Source: Zhihengliuella flava
GTDB taxonomy: Bacteria > Actinomycetota > Actinomycetes > Actinomycetales > Micrococcaceae
Assembly: GCF_015751895.1 (NCBI RefSeq)
Contig: NZ_JADOTZ010000001.1
Span: forward strand, 558,001 to 622,000
Direction of reading: 5' to 3'
Length of the DNA stretch: 64,000 bases
Positions 25,182 to 34,493 of the stretch are shown piece by piece. Position 1 is the stretch's first letter, and each line of letters starts with the position of its first letter. Made by a program: the position numbers and the translations under genes. The notes beneath the pieces were generated by a model. The model was not told where the DNA came from, made no database searches, and saw only the letters and a program-made list of their open reading frames with translations.

Positions 25182-26711
25182 TTAGGACCGGATGCCGATG
25201 GTCGGCATACCCAGGCTGACGCCCCGACCGTTACTGGCTGACGGCTGGGCCGGCACGCCACAACTCTCGGCCTGAGCGCGATCCCACGCGTCACCGGCTC
25301 GCGTCCGGCGCAGCACGTAGTCGCCCATCCCTTCCGGGTCAGCCACCACGTGGAAGGCGGCGGCGCCCGTCACGGTCACCGTGACCACGTCTCCTGGACG
25401 TGGCTGCTCCGCTCCGTCGGGAACCGAGAAGTGGACCAAACGTTGGTCCTTAGCTCGGCCAGACAACCGGCCGGTCTCGCTGGCTTTGCGCCCCGATTGG
25501 GCCGTGACCATGACCTCCACCTGAGTCCCGACGACCTTCGCGTTCTCTTCGGCGCTGATCCGATCTTGCAGCGCGACGAGCCGCTCGTAACGCTCTTGAA
25601 CGATGTGCTTGGGCAGCTGCCCGTCCAGTTCAGCGGCGGGAGTTCCGGGACGCTTGGAGTATTGGAACGTGAAGGCGCTGGAGAAGCGAGAGGCCTCGAC
25701 GACGTCGAGCGTGGCCTGAAAGTCCTCCTCGGTTTCGCCGGGGAAACCGACGATGATGTCCGTCGTGATCGCGGCGTGCGGGATACGCTGGCGCACCTTG
25801 TCGAGAATGCCGAGGAACTTCTTGGAGCGATAGGACCGGCGCATCTCCTTGAGCACCTTGTCCGAGCCGGATTGCAGTGGCATGTGCAGTTGCGGCATGA
25901 CGTTGGGCGTTTCCGCCATCGCGTCAATAACATCATCCGTGAAGGCCGCCGGGTGGGGGCTGGTAAAGCGCACTCGCTCGAGGCCTTCGATCTCTCCGCA
26001 GGCGCGCAGGAGTTTACCGAACGCCAAACGGTCACCGAACTCCACACCGTACGAGTTGACGTTCTGCCCCAAGAGCGTGACTTCAATCGCCCCGTCGTCG
26101 ACGAGCGCTTGCACCTCCGCGAGGATGTCACCTGGACGCCGATCCCGCTCCTTACCGCGCAGCGACGGGACGATGCAGAAGGTGCACGTGTTATTACACC
26201 CGACGGAAATCGAGACCCAGCCCGCATAGGCGTTGTCCCGCTTCGTCGGGAGCGTGGAGGGAAAGACGTCGAGGGATTCGAGGATCTCCAGCTGCGCTTC
26301 ATCGTTGTGGCGTGCGCGTTCTAACAAGGTGGGTAGCGACCCGACATTGTGAGTACCGAAGACAACGTCTACCCACGGCGCCCGCTGAAGGATGGTGTCC
26401 CGATCCTTCTGGGCCAAGCAGCCACCGACAGCGATCTGCATCCCCGGACGTTCTTCCTTGACACGCGCTAGCTGTCCGAGGTTTCCGTAGAGCTTGTTGT
26501 CTGCGTTTTCCCGAACTGCGCACGTGTTAAAGACAACAACGTCTGCCGGAGCCTCATCGTGCTGCGAGGCCTGACTGAGTCCGGCGTCCTCGAGGAGGCC
26601 GGCAAGTCGCTCGGAATCATGCACGTTCATCTGGCAGCCGAAAGTGCGCACCTCGTAGGTGCGGGCGGCTGCAGGGGCTTGGGTCTCACTGGCGTCGGTT
26701 GTCACACTCAC
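25182..26711 (-). CDS. miaB: tRNA (i6A37) methylthiotransferase
   Basis: The 509-residue radical SAM enzyme adds a methylthio group to i6A37. An N-terminal UPF0004 domain ([14 protein letters not shown], with Cys in NTCAVRENA and VGGCLAQK) precedes the radical SAM core ([11 protein letters not shown], residues about 170-180) and a TRAM domain (about 395-460). A C-terminal tail of about 45 residues after TRAM is longer than in E. coli and has no recognised domain. It is upstream of miaA in a miaB-miaA-dapF unit. Confidence 0.96.
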   Translation of the reverse strand: MSVTTDASETQAPAAARTYEVRTFGCQMNVHDSERLAGLLEDAGLSQASQHDEAPADVVVFNTCAVRENADNKLYGNLGQLARVKEERPGMQIAVGGCLAQKDRDTILQRAPWVDVVFGTHNVGSLPTLLERARHNDEAQLEILESLDVFPSTLPTKRDNAYAGWVSISVGCNNTCTFCIVPSLRGKERDRRPGDILAEVQALVDDGAIEVTLLGQNVNSYGVEFGDRLAFGKLLRACGEIEGLERVRFTSPHPAAFTDDVIDAMAETPNVMPQLHMPLQSGSDKVLKEMRRSYRSKKFLGILDKVRQRIPHAAITTDIIVGFPGETEEDFQATLDVVEASRFSSAFTFQYSKRPGTPAAELDGQLPKHIVQERYERLVALQDRISAEENAKVVGTQVEVMVTAQSGRKASETGRLSGRAKDQRLVHFSVPDGAEQPRPGDVVTVTVTGAAAFHVVADPEGMGDYVLRRTRAGDAWDRAQAESCGVPAQPSASNGRGVSLGMPTIGIRS

Positions 26712-26758
26712 CCTTAAAGATTACCGAATCCGGGCAAATCGCCCGCCGTCGCGCAGCG

Positions 26759-27604
26759 TTAGTCCTGCGGGGCAGCACGAGCCTCGTCAATGGCCTCGGC
26801 GACCAGGGAGAACGCCAGCCCTCCGCCATACCCGCGGCGCGCCAGCAGTGACACGAGGCGGCGCGTGACCTTGTCCCGCTGCCCGCGGTCCGTCCAGTCA
26901 ATACCGTGCTGGGTGCGTAGTTTCTTGTCAATCAGTTCCCGCGCCGCGGCTCGCTCGTCATCCTCGCTGACCTGTTCGAGAGCTTCCTCGATAAAGTCGG
27001 GGTCAATCCCTTTGGTTATCAGTTCCCGCTTGAGAGCGCTCGCCGAGAGCCGCTTGGTGGCCGCCCTGCTCCGCACCCACTGGGTGGCGAAATCGCGGTC
27101 ATCAACCAGGCCCAGTTCTTCAAACCGATCCAAGAGGCTGCTCGCCACGTGAGCCGGAATGTCACGCTCACGGAGCTTAACGGTCAACTGGTGGCGCGAT
27201 TTAGCCGCGCCCGTCAGCTGGCGCAACACGATGGCACGGGCTTGTTCCGTCAGCTCCGCGTCTGTGGGCTCCGCGGACGCAGACGAGGCCGTGACTGCGC
27301 CACGCCGTCCGGCGCCCCGACGCTCCGATCGGCGCCGCGGTGCGTCGGAGCGTGGCGGAGGACTTTGCTCGATCTGTGAGATCTTCTCCGCCAGCAGATG
27401 CCGCACGTCGTCAGGGTTCGACGTCTCGACCGGCGCGTGGCCAGCATCGGCCTGCGTCGCGGCCGCCGGAACCTGATCGGGAGCGGCCACCACGGGATCG
27501 TCGTCGGGATGCACGGCCCAATCGGGCGGCGGCCCAGCGGAAGAGAGCCACTCTTCCGCGTCCGGCGACACTCCGGTGACGGTTCGTTGGTCCCTGCGGG
27601 CCAT
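26759..27604 (-). CDS. recX: regulatory protein RecX
   Basis: The 281-residue protein has the RecX three-helix repeats in its C-terminal 160 residues (ARAIVLRQLTGAAKSRHQLTVK, VDDRDFATQWVRSR, RRLVSLLARRGYGGGLAFSLV). RecX binds RecA filaments and limits their activity. The first ~110 residues are a low-complexity, Ala/Pro/Asp-rich extension typical of actinobacterial RecX. It starts 4 nt after recA, so the two are co-transcribed and possibly coupled. Confidence 0.92.
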   Translation of the reverse strand: MARRDQRTVTGVSPDAEEWLSSAGPPPDWAVHPDDDPVVAAPDQVPAAATQADAGHAPVETSNPDDVRHLLAEKISQIEQSPPPRSDAPRRRSERRGAGRRGAVTASSASAEPTDAELTEQARAIVLRQLTGAAKSRHQLTVKLRERDIPAHVASSLLDRFEELGLVDDRDFATQWVRSRAATKRLSASALKRELITKGIDPDFIEEALEQVSEDDERAAARELIDKKLRTQHGIDWTDRGQRDKVTRRLVSLLARRGYGGGLAFSLVAEAIDEARAAPQD

Positions 27605-27608
27605 CGAG

Positions 27609-28664
27609 CTACTTCTTGCCGTCGACGGCCTTCAATGGTGCCTCGGCCTCGACCTCAGACTCGATCGGCTTGTCCACGCCCAGCTTTTCGCGGATTCGGC
27701 GCTCAATTTCCGCGGCGAGATCCGGATTATCTTTCAGGAACTGACGGGCCTTTTCCTTACCCTGGCCCAGCTGATCGCCGTCATAGGTGAACCATGCCCC
27801 GGACTTCTTCACGAGGCCATGCTCCACACCCATATCGATGAGGCCACCTTCACGAGAGATGCCTTGACCGTACAGAATGTCCATCTCAACCACCTTGAAG
27901 GGCGGGGCCATCTTGTTCTTGACGACCTTGACCTTGGTGCGGCTGCCGACCGGGTTGGTGCCCTCCTTCAGCGTATCGATGCGGCGGATATCGATTCGCA
28001 CGGAGGCATAGAACTTCAGCGCCTTACCACCAGTGGTGGTTTCTGGGCTGCCAAAGAAGACGCCAATCTTCTCTCGCAGCTGGTTAATGAAGATCGCGGT
28101 GGTCTTGGACTGCGCCAGGCGACCAGTGATCTTGCGCAGGGCCTGGCTCATCAGGCGTGCCTGCAGGCCGACGTGGCTGTCCCCCATCTCGCCCTCGATT
28201 TCGGCGCGCGGCACAAGGGCAGCAACCGAATCGATCACGATGATGTCCAGCGCGCCCGAGCTCACCAGCATGTCCATAATTTCCAAGGCCTGCTCGCCGG
28301 TGTCAGGCTGTGAAACGAGCAAGGCGTCGGTGTCGACGCCGAGGTTCTTCGCATACTCCGGATCCAGGGCGTGCTCGGCGTCAATAAACGCAGCGATGCC
28401 ACCGTTCTTCTGAGCATTAGCGACAGCGTGGAGGGCAACAGTGGTTTTACCCGACGACTCCGGGCCATAGACCTCCACCACGCGCCCGCGTGGCAACCCG
28501 CCAATACCGAGTGCGATGTCCAAGGCGATCGAGCTCGTGGAGATCGTCTCGATGGGGGCCCGCGTCTCGTCGCCGAGGCGCATCACCGACCCCTTGCCAT
28601 ACTGCTTATCGATCTGCGCGAGTGCGGTCTCTAGGGACTTCTCACGGTCCATTGCTGCAGCCAT
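27609..28664 (-). CDS. recA: recombinase RecA
   Basis: The 351-residue protein binds single-stranded DNA, drives strand exchange and triggers LexA cleavage. Walker A is [13 protein letters not shown] (about 69-81), Walker B is [16 protein letters not shown], and the [14 protein letters not shown] segment is highly conserved. No intein interrupts it. The acidic C-terminal tail is normal. An SOS box lies about 150 nt upstream (28816-28831). recX follows at once. Confidence 0.98.
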   Translation of the reverse strand: MAAAMDREKSLETALAQIDKQYGKGSVMRLGDETRAPIETISTSSIALDIALGIGGLPRGRVVEVYGPESSGKTTVALHAVANAQKNGGIAAFIDAEHALDPEYAKNLGVDTDALLVSQPDTGEQALEIMDMLVSSGALDIIVIDSVAALVPRAEIEGEMGDSHVGLQARLMSQALRKITGRLAQSKTTAIFINQLREKIGVFFGSPETTTGGKALKFYASVRIDIRRIDTLKEGTNPVGSRTKVKVVKNKMAPPFKVVEMDILYGQGISREGGLIDMGVEHGLVKKSGAWFTYDGDQLGQGKEKARQFLKDNPDLAAEIERRIREKLGVDKPIESEVEAEAPLKAVDGKK

Positions 28665-28815
28665 TGTTCACCTCAAGTTCTTGGGCCCAAGGCCCGTATT
28701 CCGATTCGAGTCCTACGCTAGCGATTCGTACACACACATTGGGTTGAACGGCACGACGTGTGGACAAGATCCAGACTGTGGATGGGAAGTAGTTCGGGTT
28801 CAACTGTACCGCCAA

Positions 28816-28831
28816 CCGAAGAAATCTTCGA
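28816..28831. promoter_or_regulatory. SOS box upstream of recA
   Basis: CCGAAGAAATCTTCGA contains the perfect 14-nt palindrome CGAAGAAATCTTCG and matches the consensus TCGAAC-N4-GTTCGA at 9 of 12 fixed bases. Its central AAAT equals that of the lexA box. On the minus strand TACAGT lies just downstream at a spacing compatible with a -10 element. Confidence 0.6.
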
Positions 28832-28867
28832 ATGTCGGGCCGGCGTGTTCGATCGGGATTCGAACGG

Positions 28868-29095
28868 TTACCCCTTGGGAGGAAGGTCGCGCCCCAACCG
28901 CCGCCCCTCAGGAATGGACTGGGTGTCACACACCGCGAGCCACACCGCTCGCGGATCCTCACCATCCGCCAAGGCTTGGCTGCCCGTGCGGTCCCCCATC
29001 CCATTGAGAACCAAGTCATCTGCCACCACGTGGGCATACCCGGTACCAAACTCGTCTTCCATCAGTCTCCAGAATTCACTGCGTCGCACCTGCAC
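28868..29095 (-). CDS. DUF3046 domain-containing protein
   Basis: The 75-residue protein begins VRRSEFWRLMEDEFG and continues to DPRAVWLAVCDTQSIPE, the pattern of DUF3046. This small actinobacterial family has no known function and commonly sits next to recA. The start is GTG, either at 29095 or two codons later at 29089, and sequence alone does not decide. It is divergent from the MarR gene, with 61 nt between them. The recA SOS box lies downstream, between its stop and recA. Confidence 0.82.
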   Translation of the reverse strand: MQVRRSEFWRLMEDEFGTGYAHVVADDLVLNGMGDRTGSQALADGEDPRAVWLAVCDTQSIPEGRRLGRDLPPKG

Positions 29096-29156
29096 ATTCT
29101 GTCATGCAGTCGGCCCGGAATCTGGGCCTAGCCCTAGCCGCCCTAGGATGGTCTGC

Positions 29157-29630
29157 ATGACTTCCGAGGAAAGCACCGAGCGCGTGCGCGAGGACGCGAT
29201 CAGCAGTATGGAGGAACAGCTCAGCCTGCTTTTTCGCCGCTCGCGAGCCATCGGCAACCGAGTCGCGCGCCGCGTCCATCCCGATATGGAACCCGGCGCC
29301 TACGGTTTATTGCGCGCACTGCAGCGCCACGGCTCTCTGCGCTTGACAGACCTCGCCGCGGAAATCGGCGTAGGCAAACCGACGGTGAGCCGGCAGGTGG
29401 CCATGCTGGAGAGCCTCGGCGTCGTGGAAAAGAAGTCCGACCCCCGCGACGGGCGCGCGCAAGCGATCTCGCTGACGGGCGACGGTTCCGCCCAATTGGC
29501 AGCCGCCCAATCCGCCCGACGCACCGTCTTCCACGGGCTGCTCGAGGATTGGGACGACGCAGACCTGACGCAGCTCTCGGGGCTCTTGGAACGGCTCAAC
29601 GAGGCCTACCAGCGCGACGACGCCTTCTAA
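29157..29630 (+). CDS. MarR family transcriptional regulator
   Basis: I start at the ATG at 29157 (157 residues, MTSEESTERV...), because the longer frame overlaps the divergent DUF3046 gene. A winged-helix MarR fold is clear: GAYGLLRALQRHGSLRLTDLA, then recognition helix GVGKPTVSRQVAMLESLG, then the wing VEKKSDPRDGRAQAISLT. MarR dimers usually repress a neighbouring gene and are released by small phenolic or oxidant ligands. No obvious target gene adjoins, since DUF3046 is the only divergent neighbour. A hairpin terminator follows the stop. Confidence 0.92.
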   Translation: MTSEESTERVREDAISSMEEQLSLLFRRSRAIGNRVARRVHPDMEPGAYGLLRALQRHGSLRLTDLAAEIGVGKPTVSRQVAMLESLGVVEKKSDPRDGRAQAISLTGDGSAQLAAAQSARRTVFHGLLEDWDDADLTQLSGLLERLNEAYQRDDAF

Positions 29631-29646
29631 GCGCTCGGAACGCAGT

Positions 29647-29684
29647 ACGCCCCGACACGCGATGAAGACTGCGTGCCGGGGCGT
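29647..29684. terminator. bidirectional terminator between marR-type gene and clgR
   Basis: ACGCCCCG pairs with CGGGGCGT, and the stem extends through CACGC/GCGTG past one mismatch, with a 10-nt loop. It sits 16 nt after the MarR stop and 23 nt after the end of the convergent clgR gene. Confidence 0.78.
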
Positions 29685-29707
29685 TGACGGATGGCGCTAC
29701 TGGGCCG

Positions 29708-30058
29708 TTAGGGCTGGGAGACCGCTGGTTGCGGAAGATCTCCCGGCGTCGTCGGCCAATCCGTCAGTTCTTGACCGTATTCGTGAGTCAGCTCGCTCGG
29801 GACGGTATCGGGGACGCCGACACCCTCCGCCAGCGCCACGCGATCGCTGACTTCACGCAACATGAGGGACAGGGGGACGTCCAAAGCGGTACAAATCGAG
29901 GAGAGGAGCTCTGATGAGGCTTCCTTTTGTCCGCGCTCGACCTCGGACAGGTATCCAAGGGACACACGAGCGCTGTGCGACACCTCGCGCAGGGTCCGGC
30001 CCTGGCGCTGGCGAACGTCACGGAGGACTTCGCCGATCTCGTGGCGTAGGACAACCAT
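29708..30058 (-). CDS. clgR: ClgR-like XRE family regulator
   Basis: The helix-turn-helix core reads [40 protein letters not shown] and [20 protein letters not shown], closely matching ClgR, the activator of clp protease and repair genes in actinobacteria. I place the start at the ATG at 30058 (116 residues). It has AAGGAG at ideal spacing, and known ClgR proteins are about 110-120 residues long. In-frame ATGs at 30151 and 30163 would add an N-terminus ([14 protein letters not shown]...) that may be genuine in Micrococcaceae. It is preceded by two inverted repeats at 30179-30246. cinA lies upstream on the same strand. Confidence 0.88.
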   Translation of the reverse strand: MVVLRHEIGEVLRDVRQRQGRTLREVSHSARVSLGYLSEVERGQKEASSELLSSICTALDVPLSLMLREVSDRVALAEGVGVPDTVPSELTHEYGQELTDWPTTPGDLPQPAVSQP

Positions 30059-30178
30059 GGTGCGCTCCTTCTGGTCTCGACGTTCGTCTTCTGCCGTGCC
30101 CACGTCCCGCCAACGGACCACGCCGTTGATGGTGACGGGTTGCTTGACCATTGGTATAGCCATTCTCCTTAGTCCTAG

Positions 30179-30246
30179 TCGCCACCGGGAGTAGCGGCGA
30201 CACCGGGCCTTCACTTTCCGTTGGCCCTCATGCACTTCCAACGGAG
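30179..30246. promoter_or_regulatory. two inverted repeats upstream of clgR
   Basis: GTCGCC...GGCGAC (30179-30202, 12-nt spacer) and TCCGTTGG...CCAACGGA (30218-30246, 13-nt spacer) lie in the 275-nt region between cinA and clgR. They could be operators or RNA hairpins. Neither matches the ClgR site as I remember it, and there is no T tract. Nothing else is seen in the rest of this gap. Confidence 0.35.
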
Positions 30247-30333
30247 GAGCGGGTGCTTTTGTTCCCGGTTGATTCTCACCCTATCCAGAGTGAGGCGCAT
30301 GTCACCACCTCATTCCCCGAAGTTGTGGAAATT

Positions 30334-30810
30334 CTAGGAAACAAGATGCCGCAAAAGTGCCTGCAGGGCCGCGTCCGTGGCCTGTGCGCGGATGCTCTCC
30401 CGATCGCCCGCGAGTGAAAGCCTCTGCTGTCCGGTGCCACGCGACGTCGACCACCCGATGTAAACGGTTCCGACCGATTGACCATCATGGGCCTCCGGAC
30501 CGGCCACCCCCGTCGTCGACACGGCGACGTCGGCGCCACACGCCGTCCGCGCCCCCACCGCCATGCGTTCCGCAACGTCTGGATGCACACTGCCGACCCG
30601 GGCTAGGAGGCTCGTCGACACCCCCAGGAGGGAGGCTTTAACTTCACTCGCATAGGAGACCACTCCGCCGCGCAGTACCGCCGAGGCACCCGGAGTATCA
30701 GCGATCGCTGCGGCGACTCGGCCCGCAGTGAGCGACTCGGCCGTCGCCACGGTCAAGCCACGCGCGACCGCCTCGGCGACGATGCGGGCCGAAACCGAGG
30801 CCTCGGTCAT
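30334..30810 (-). CDS. CinA C-terminal family protein (nicotinamide-nucleotide amidase type)
   Basis: The 158-residue product is the CinA C-terminal domain alone. The motif TVATAESLTAGRVAAAIADTPG holds the catalytic Ser, and VVSYASEVKASLLGV, CGADVAVSTTGVAGPE and GTVYIGW follow in order. Proteins of this type deamidate NMN to nicotinate mononucleotide (PncC). I start at ATG 30810, which overlaps the pgsA stop by 4 nt (ATGA) and gives the normal family length; the longer frame to 31068 is antisense-free but unconserved. It is probably co-transcribed with pgsA. Confidence 0.9.
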   Translation of the reverse strand: MTEASVSARIVAEAVARGLTVATAESLTAGRVAAAIADTPGASAVLRGGVVSYASEVKASLLGVSTSLLARVGSVHPDVAERMAVGARTACGADVAVSTTGVAGPEAHDGQSVGTVYIGWSTSRGTGQQRLSLAGDRESIRAQATDAALQALLRHLVS

Positions 30811-31460
30811 GAATCCTTCTGTTGCCGCGCCGTGTGCCGCAAGCGCACGGCTTGCACGACGTAGTCGACGCCGGTCACGACCGTGAGGACGATGGCCGCC
30901 ACCATGACGACCATGGCGACCACCCAGAGCCATCCAATGGTCCATGTCAGCGGAATCAAGAAGAGCACAATGGCCACAGCCTGGGTGACGGTCTTGAGCT
31001 TGCCACCGCGGGAGGCCGGCATCACGCTGTATCGAATGACTACGAACCGCATGGCGGTAATGCCCCACTCACGCACCAGAATCAGCCCGGTGGCCCACCA
31101 CGACAGCTCGCCGTAGATCGAGAACAGCACCAAGGCTGAGCCGGTGAGGAGCTTGTCCGCAATCGGGTCAGCGATCTTGCCAAAGTTGGTGATCAATCCG
31201 CGGCTACGCGCGAGGTCGCCGTCGAGCTTGTCCGTGTACATCGCCAGTGCAAACAGGGCGAGGGCGGCCCAGCGCCACGGCCCGTACTGCGGGTCACCGG
31301 AAGAGGTATCAAGAACATAGAACCAGACGAACACGGGGACCATGACGATCCGCGCCGTGGTGAGGACGTTGGCAATGTTCAGCGTGGGCACCGCATCCTG
31401 TGGAGCCCGCTCGCTGGCACTACCGCCGGCTGCGTGAGATTCACCTTGTTCGCTAGTCAC
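30807..31460 (-). CDS. pgsA: CDP-diacylglycerol--glycerol-3-phosphate 3-phosphatidyltransferase
   Basis: The 217-residue inner-membrane enzyme makes phosphatidylglycerol phosphate. The CDP-alcohol phosphotransferase motif is present as DKLDGDLAR...G...DPIADK (D-x2-DG-x2-AR-x8-G-x3-D-x3-D). Membrane helices are evident at about 28-50, 60-75, 105-130, 140-165 and 170-195. The first 30 residues are hydrophilic. It starts 9 nt past the ftsK stop, and its own stop overlaps cinA. Confidence 0.93.
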   Translation of the reverse strand: MTSEQGESHAAGGSASERAPQDAVPTLNIANVLTTARIVMVPVFVWFYVLDTSSGDPQYGPWRWAALALFALAMYTDKLDGDLARSRGLITNFGKIADPIADKLLTGSALVLFSIYGELSWWATGLILVREWGITAMRFVVIRYSVMPASRGGKLKTVTQAVAIVLFLIPLTWTIGWLWVVAMVVMVAAIVLTVVTGVDYVVQAVRLRHTARQQKDS

Positions 31461-31469
31461 GGTTCAAGG

Positions 31470-34442
31470 CTACCTGCCGGTGAGATTCCACGCGTCTTCT
31501 GAACCCGAGTCCTCGCCGTCGTAGTAATCCACCGCTTCCGGGCGGGCGTTTTCCTCATCCGCCAGGACGTCATGGGAATACTCCTGAGCGCTCGCGTACT
31601 CTTGCCCCTCGCCAGAGTGATTGGCGTTGGCGTTCTCCACCAACGCCGACTCCTGCGCGGACACCTCCCCCTCGTTGGCCGGCGGGGTTTCGCCCTTCAT
31701 GGCAGCCAACACTCCGGGGAGATCATCCGGCTTAACCAGGACATCACGCGCCTTGGACCCTTCCGACGGGCCGACGACGCCACGCGACTCGAGCAGGTCC
31801 ATGAGGCGCCCTGCCTTGGCGAAGCCAACGCGCAGTTTGCGCTGCAGCATGGAGGTGGAGCCAAACTGAGTCGTCACGACCAGCTCGGTGGCCTGCAGCA
31901 ACACCTCGAGGTCGTCGCCGATGTCCTCGTCGATCTGCTTCTTCGGCGCCTCGACGGTCACGTCCTCCCGGTACACGGCCTGGAGCTGCCCCTTGACGTG
32001 TTCCACGACCTGGTGAATCTCGGATTCGGTCACCCAGGCGCCTTGGACGCGCATCGGCTTGGAGGCGCCCATGGGCAGGAACAAAGCATCGCCTTGTCCC
32101 AGGAGCTTTTCCGCACCCGGCTGGTCCAACACCACGCGCGAGTCCGTCACCGAGCTGGTCGCGAAGGCCATGCGGGAGGGGACGTTGGCCTTGATCAAGC
32201 CGGTGACGACGTCGACCGAGGGCCGTTGCGTGGCCAGCACGAGGTGAATACCCGCCGCGCGGGCGAGCTGGGTGATGCGCACGATCGAATCCTCGACGTC
32301 GCGCGGGGCGACCATCATCAGGTCAGCGAGCTCGTCGACGATCACCAGCAAATACGGGTAGGCCTTAAGCACCCGTTGGCTTCCGGCGGGCGGAGTCACT
32401 TTGCCGGCGCGCACGGCCTTGTTGAAGTCGTCAATGTGCTTGAACCCGAAGTTCGCCAAGTCGTCGTATCGGGTGTCCATTTCCTTGACGACCCACTGCA
32501 GCGCCTCGGCGGCCTTCTTCGGGTTGGTGATGATCGGGGTGATCAGGTGCGGCACGCCCTCGTAAGCCGTCAGCTCCACGCGCTTCGGGTCCACCATGAC
32601 CATGCGCACTTCATCCGGGGTGGCCCGCATGAGGATCGAGGTGATCATCGAGTTCACGAACGAAGACTTACCGGCACCGGTGGCACCGGCGACCAGCATG
32701 TGGGGCATTTTGGCGAGGTTGGCGACGACGAAACCGCCTTCAACATCCTTGCCCACGCCCATGACCATCGGATGGTCCGTCTTGCGGGCCGCGTTGGAGC
32801 GCAGGACGTCGCCGAGCGCGACGACCTCCTTGTCCGCATTCGGGATCTCAATGCCGATGGCGCTCTTCCCGGGGATCGGCGAGAGGATGCGCACGTCGGA
32901 CGACGCCACGGCGTAGGAAATGTTCTTCGATAGCGCGGTGACCTTCTCCACCTTGGTGCCCGGGGCCAGCTCGATTTCGTACCGGGTCACGGTGGGGCCG
33001 CGGCTGAAGCCCGTCACCTCGGCGTCGACCTTGAATTGCTGCATCGTGGAGGTCAGTGCGGCAACCACCGCGTCGTTCGCCTCGGAGCGTTCCTTCGCCG
33101 GGGGGCCCGCGGGCAGGAAGTCGGACTGCGGCAGGGTGTAGGCGACGTCGCCCGCCAGCTCTAGTTGTTCCGTCCGCTGCGGAATCGGCGGTAGCGGGGC
33201 GCCAGCCTTGGGGAGCACTTGAGTTTCGTTCGGGCCGTGCTCGGCGAGAGCGCGATTCACGGCCGTCGCGTCCAACGCCTCCGTATCAGGCTCTGCTGCT
33301 GTGGAAGCGGACGCGGCCGAGGAGCTGGAACCCAGACCCACGTTTTCCTTCACCCGGGCCATGGCCTTCTCGGCCGCTGTGGGACGCTTAACGCCCGGCG
33401 GGACCGCGGGCTCGCTCGGCTCGTCCGCAGTGCCACGGAACGAATCTCGCGCCGGATCGATCGGCTGGGTCGGGTCCAAACGGCGCGCCCGGTCGCCCTC
33501 TGAAATCACGGCGGTGTCGTACGCGCCATCTCCGGCGTCCTCGACGTCGTACACCGGGGGCTCCGCCTGACCCTTCCGTCCGAAGAACGAGGTGCGCGCC
33601 TTGGCCGGCTTCGAGCCGCGCTTTTTCTTCCGGCCCTCACTGTCATACAAGTAGGACTGGTCATGTTCGCCGTCCGCGGGCGACGAGGCGCTCTCATTCG
33701 CGGCCGTGTCCTGGCCCAGCAGCCAGCGGTAGCCCGTCCGGACGCGCTCGGGAATGCGTTTCAGCGGCGTGGCCGTGGTGATCATGAGGGAGAGGAAGAC
33801 CAACATGGCCATGACGACGAGCGCGCCCCACCGGGAGATCAGACCCGCCAACGGCGAGGTGAGGAGGAAGCCGAGGATGCCGCCGCCGGCCCACAGGTGC
33901 TCGACGGCGTCGTTCACCGTGGGAATTCCGGCCACCGCGTGGGCCATGCCAGCGCCGCCAGCGATGCCGACCGTCAAACCGATCCCTACGCGATTGTTGA
34001 CGGCGTCCTGCTCCGGATGCCGGAAGAGGCGGATGGCTCCCAGGAGAAGGACGAGTGGCAAGAGCACGCCCATGTAACCGATGGACCCCGCCACAATGTT
34101 GTGCACCCACGTGCCGTAGGCCCCAACGTCGCGCAGCCCCCACCATTCAACCGAGGCAACGATCAGTGCCACGACGACGAGGAAGAGCCCCGTGCCGTCG
34201 CGGCGGACTGCGTAGTCAGGCTGGACTTTGCTCCCGATCTGCCGAAAGGCTCCGCCGACGACGCGGCCGATCCCCATCCACGCCCCGCGGATGGCGCGCA
34301 GCGGCCACGCGAGCTGATGCTCGGGCGCGGCTGCGGACGGCTTCGCCGACTTTTTACGCGAACTAGAGCCACTGCTGGCCGTCGAGCGCTTCGTCGACGA
34401 TCCGGACCGGCTGGAGGTTGTACGGGTCGCCATACTCTCCAC
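31470..34442 (-). CDS. ftsK: DNA translocase FtsK/SpoIIIE
   Basis: The 990-residue motor clears chromosome termini from the division septum. A Ser/Thr/Arg-rich tail (1-40) precedes several transmembrane helices (about 80-235). A low-complexity acidic linker (240-430) is followed by the motor: FtsK beta (SNAARKTDHPMVMGVGKD), Walker A in VAGATGAGKSSFVNSMI, Walker B in YLLVIVDELADLMM. The DNA-reading gamma winged helix comes near 850-910 (GSTSMLQRKLRVGFAKAGRLMD). The length is usual for actinobacteria. It lies between rnj and pgsA on the same strand. Confidence 0.96.
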   Translation of the reverse strand: MESMATRTTSSRSGSSTKRSTASSGSSSRKKSAKPSAAAPEHQLAWPLRAIRGAWMGIGRVVGGAFRQIGSKVQPDYAVRRDGTGLFLVVVALIVASVEWWGLRDVGAYGTWVHNIVAGSIGYMGVLLPLVLLLGAIRLFRHPEQDAVNNRVGIGLTVGIAGGAGMAHAVAGIPTVNDAVEHLWAGGGILGFLLTSPLAGLISRWGALVVMAMLVFLSLMITTATPLKRIPERVRTGYRWLLGQDTAANESASSPADGEHDQSYLYDSEGRKKKRGSKPAKARTSFFGRKGQAEPPVYDVEDAGDGAYDTAVISEGDRARRLDPTQPIDPARDSFRGTADEPSEPAVPPGVKRPTAAEKAMARVKENVGLGSSSSAASASTAAEPDTEALDATAVNRALAEHGPNETQVLPKAGAPLPPIPQRTEQLELAGDVAYTLPQSDFLPAGPPAKERSEANDAVVAALTSTMQQFKVDAEVTGFSRGPTVTRYEIELAPGTKVEKVTALSKNISYAVASSDVRILSPIPGKSAIGIEIPNADKEVVALGDVLRSNAARKTDHPMVMGVGKDVEGGFVVANLAKMPHMLVAGATGAGKSSFVNSMITSILMRATPDEVRMVMVDPKRVELTAYEGVPHLITPIITNPKKAAEALQWVVKEMDTRYDDLANFGFKHIDDFNKAVRAGKVTPPAGSQRVLKAYPYLLVIVDELADLMMVAPRDVEDSIVRITQLARAAGIHLVLATQRPSVDVVTGLIKANVPSRMAFATSSVTDSRVVLDQPGAEKLLGQGDALFLPMGASKPMRVQGAWVTESEIHQVVEHVKGQLQAVYREDVTVEAPKKQIDEDIGDDLEVLLQATELVVTTQFGSTSMLQRKLRVGFAKAGRLMDLLESRGVVGPSEGSKARDVLVKPDDLPGVLAAMKGETPPANEGEVSAQESALVENANANHSGEGQEYASAQEYSHDVLADEENARPEAVDYYDGEDSGSEDAWNLTGR

Positions 34443-34493
34443 CGTACCGCCACCGGTCCCTCGCGCCCCGAATTTACACGCTCCTGCGGGGTC

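Noticed and set aside
28845-28875. A tRNA-like T-arm pattern (GGATTCGAAC)
   Set aside because: The flanking bases cannot form the five-pair T stem or an acceptor stem; it is better read as part of the recA promoter region.
31572-32933. A 453-codon plus-strand open frame inside ftsK
   Set aside because: It is antisense to the FtsK motor domain with shadow-like composition.
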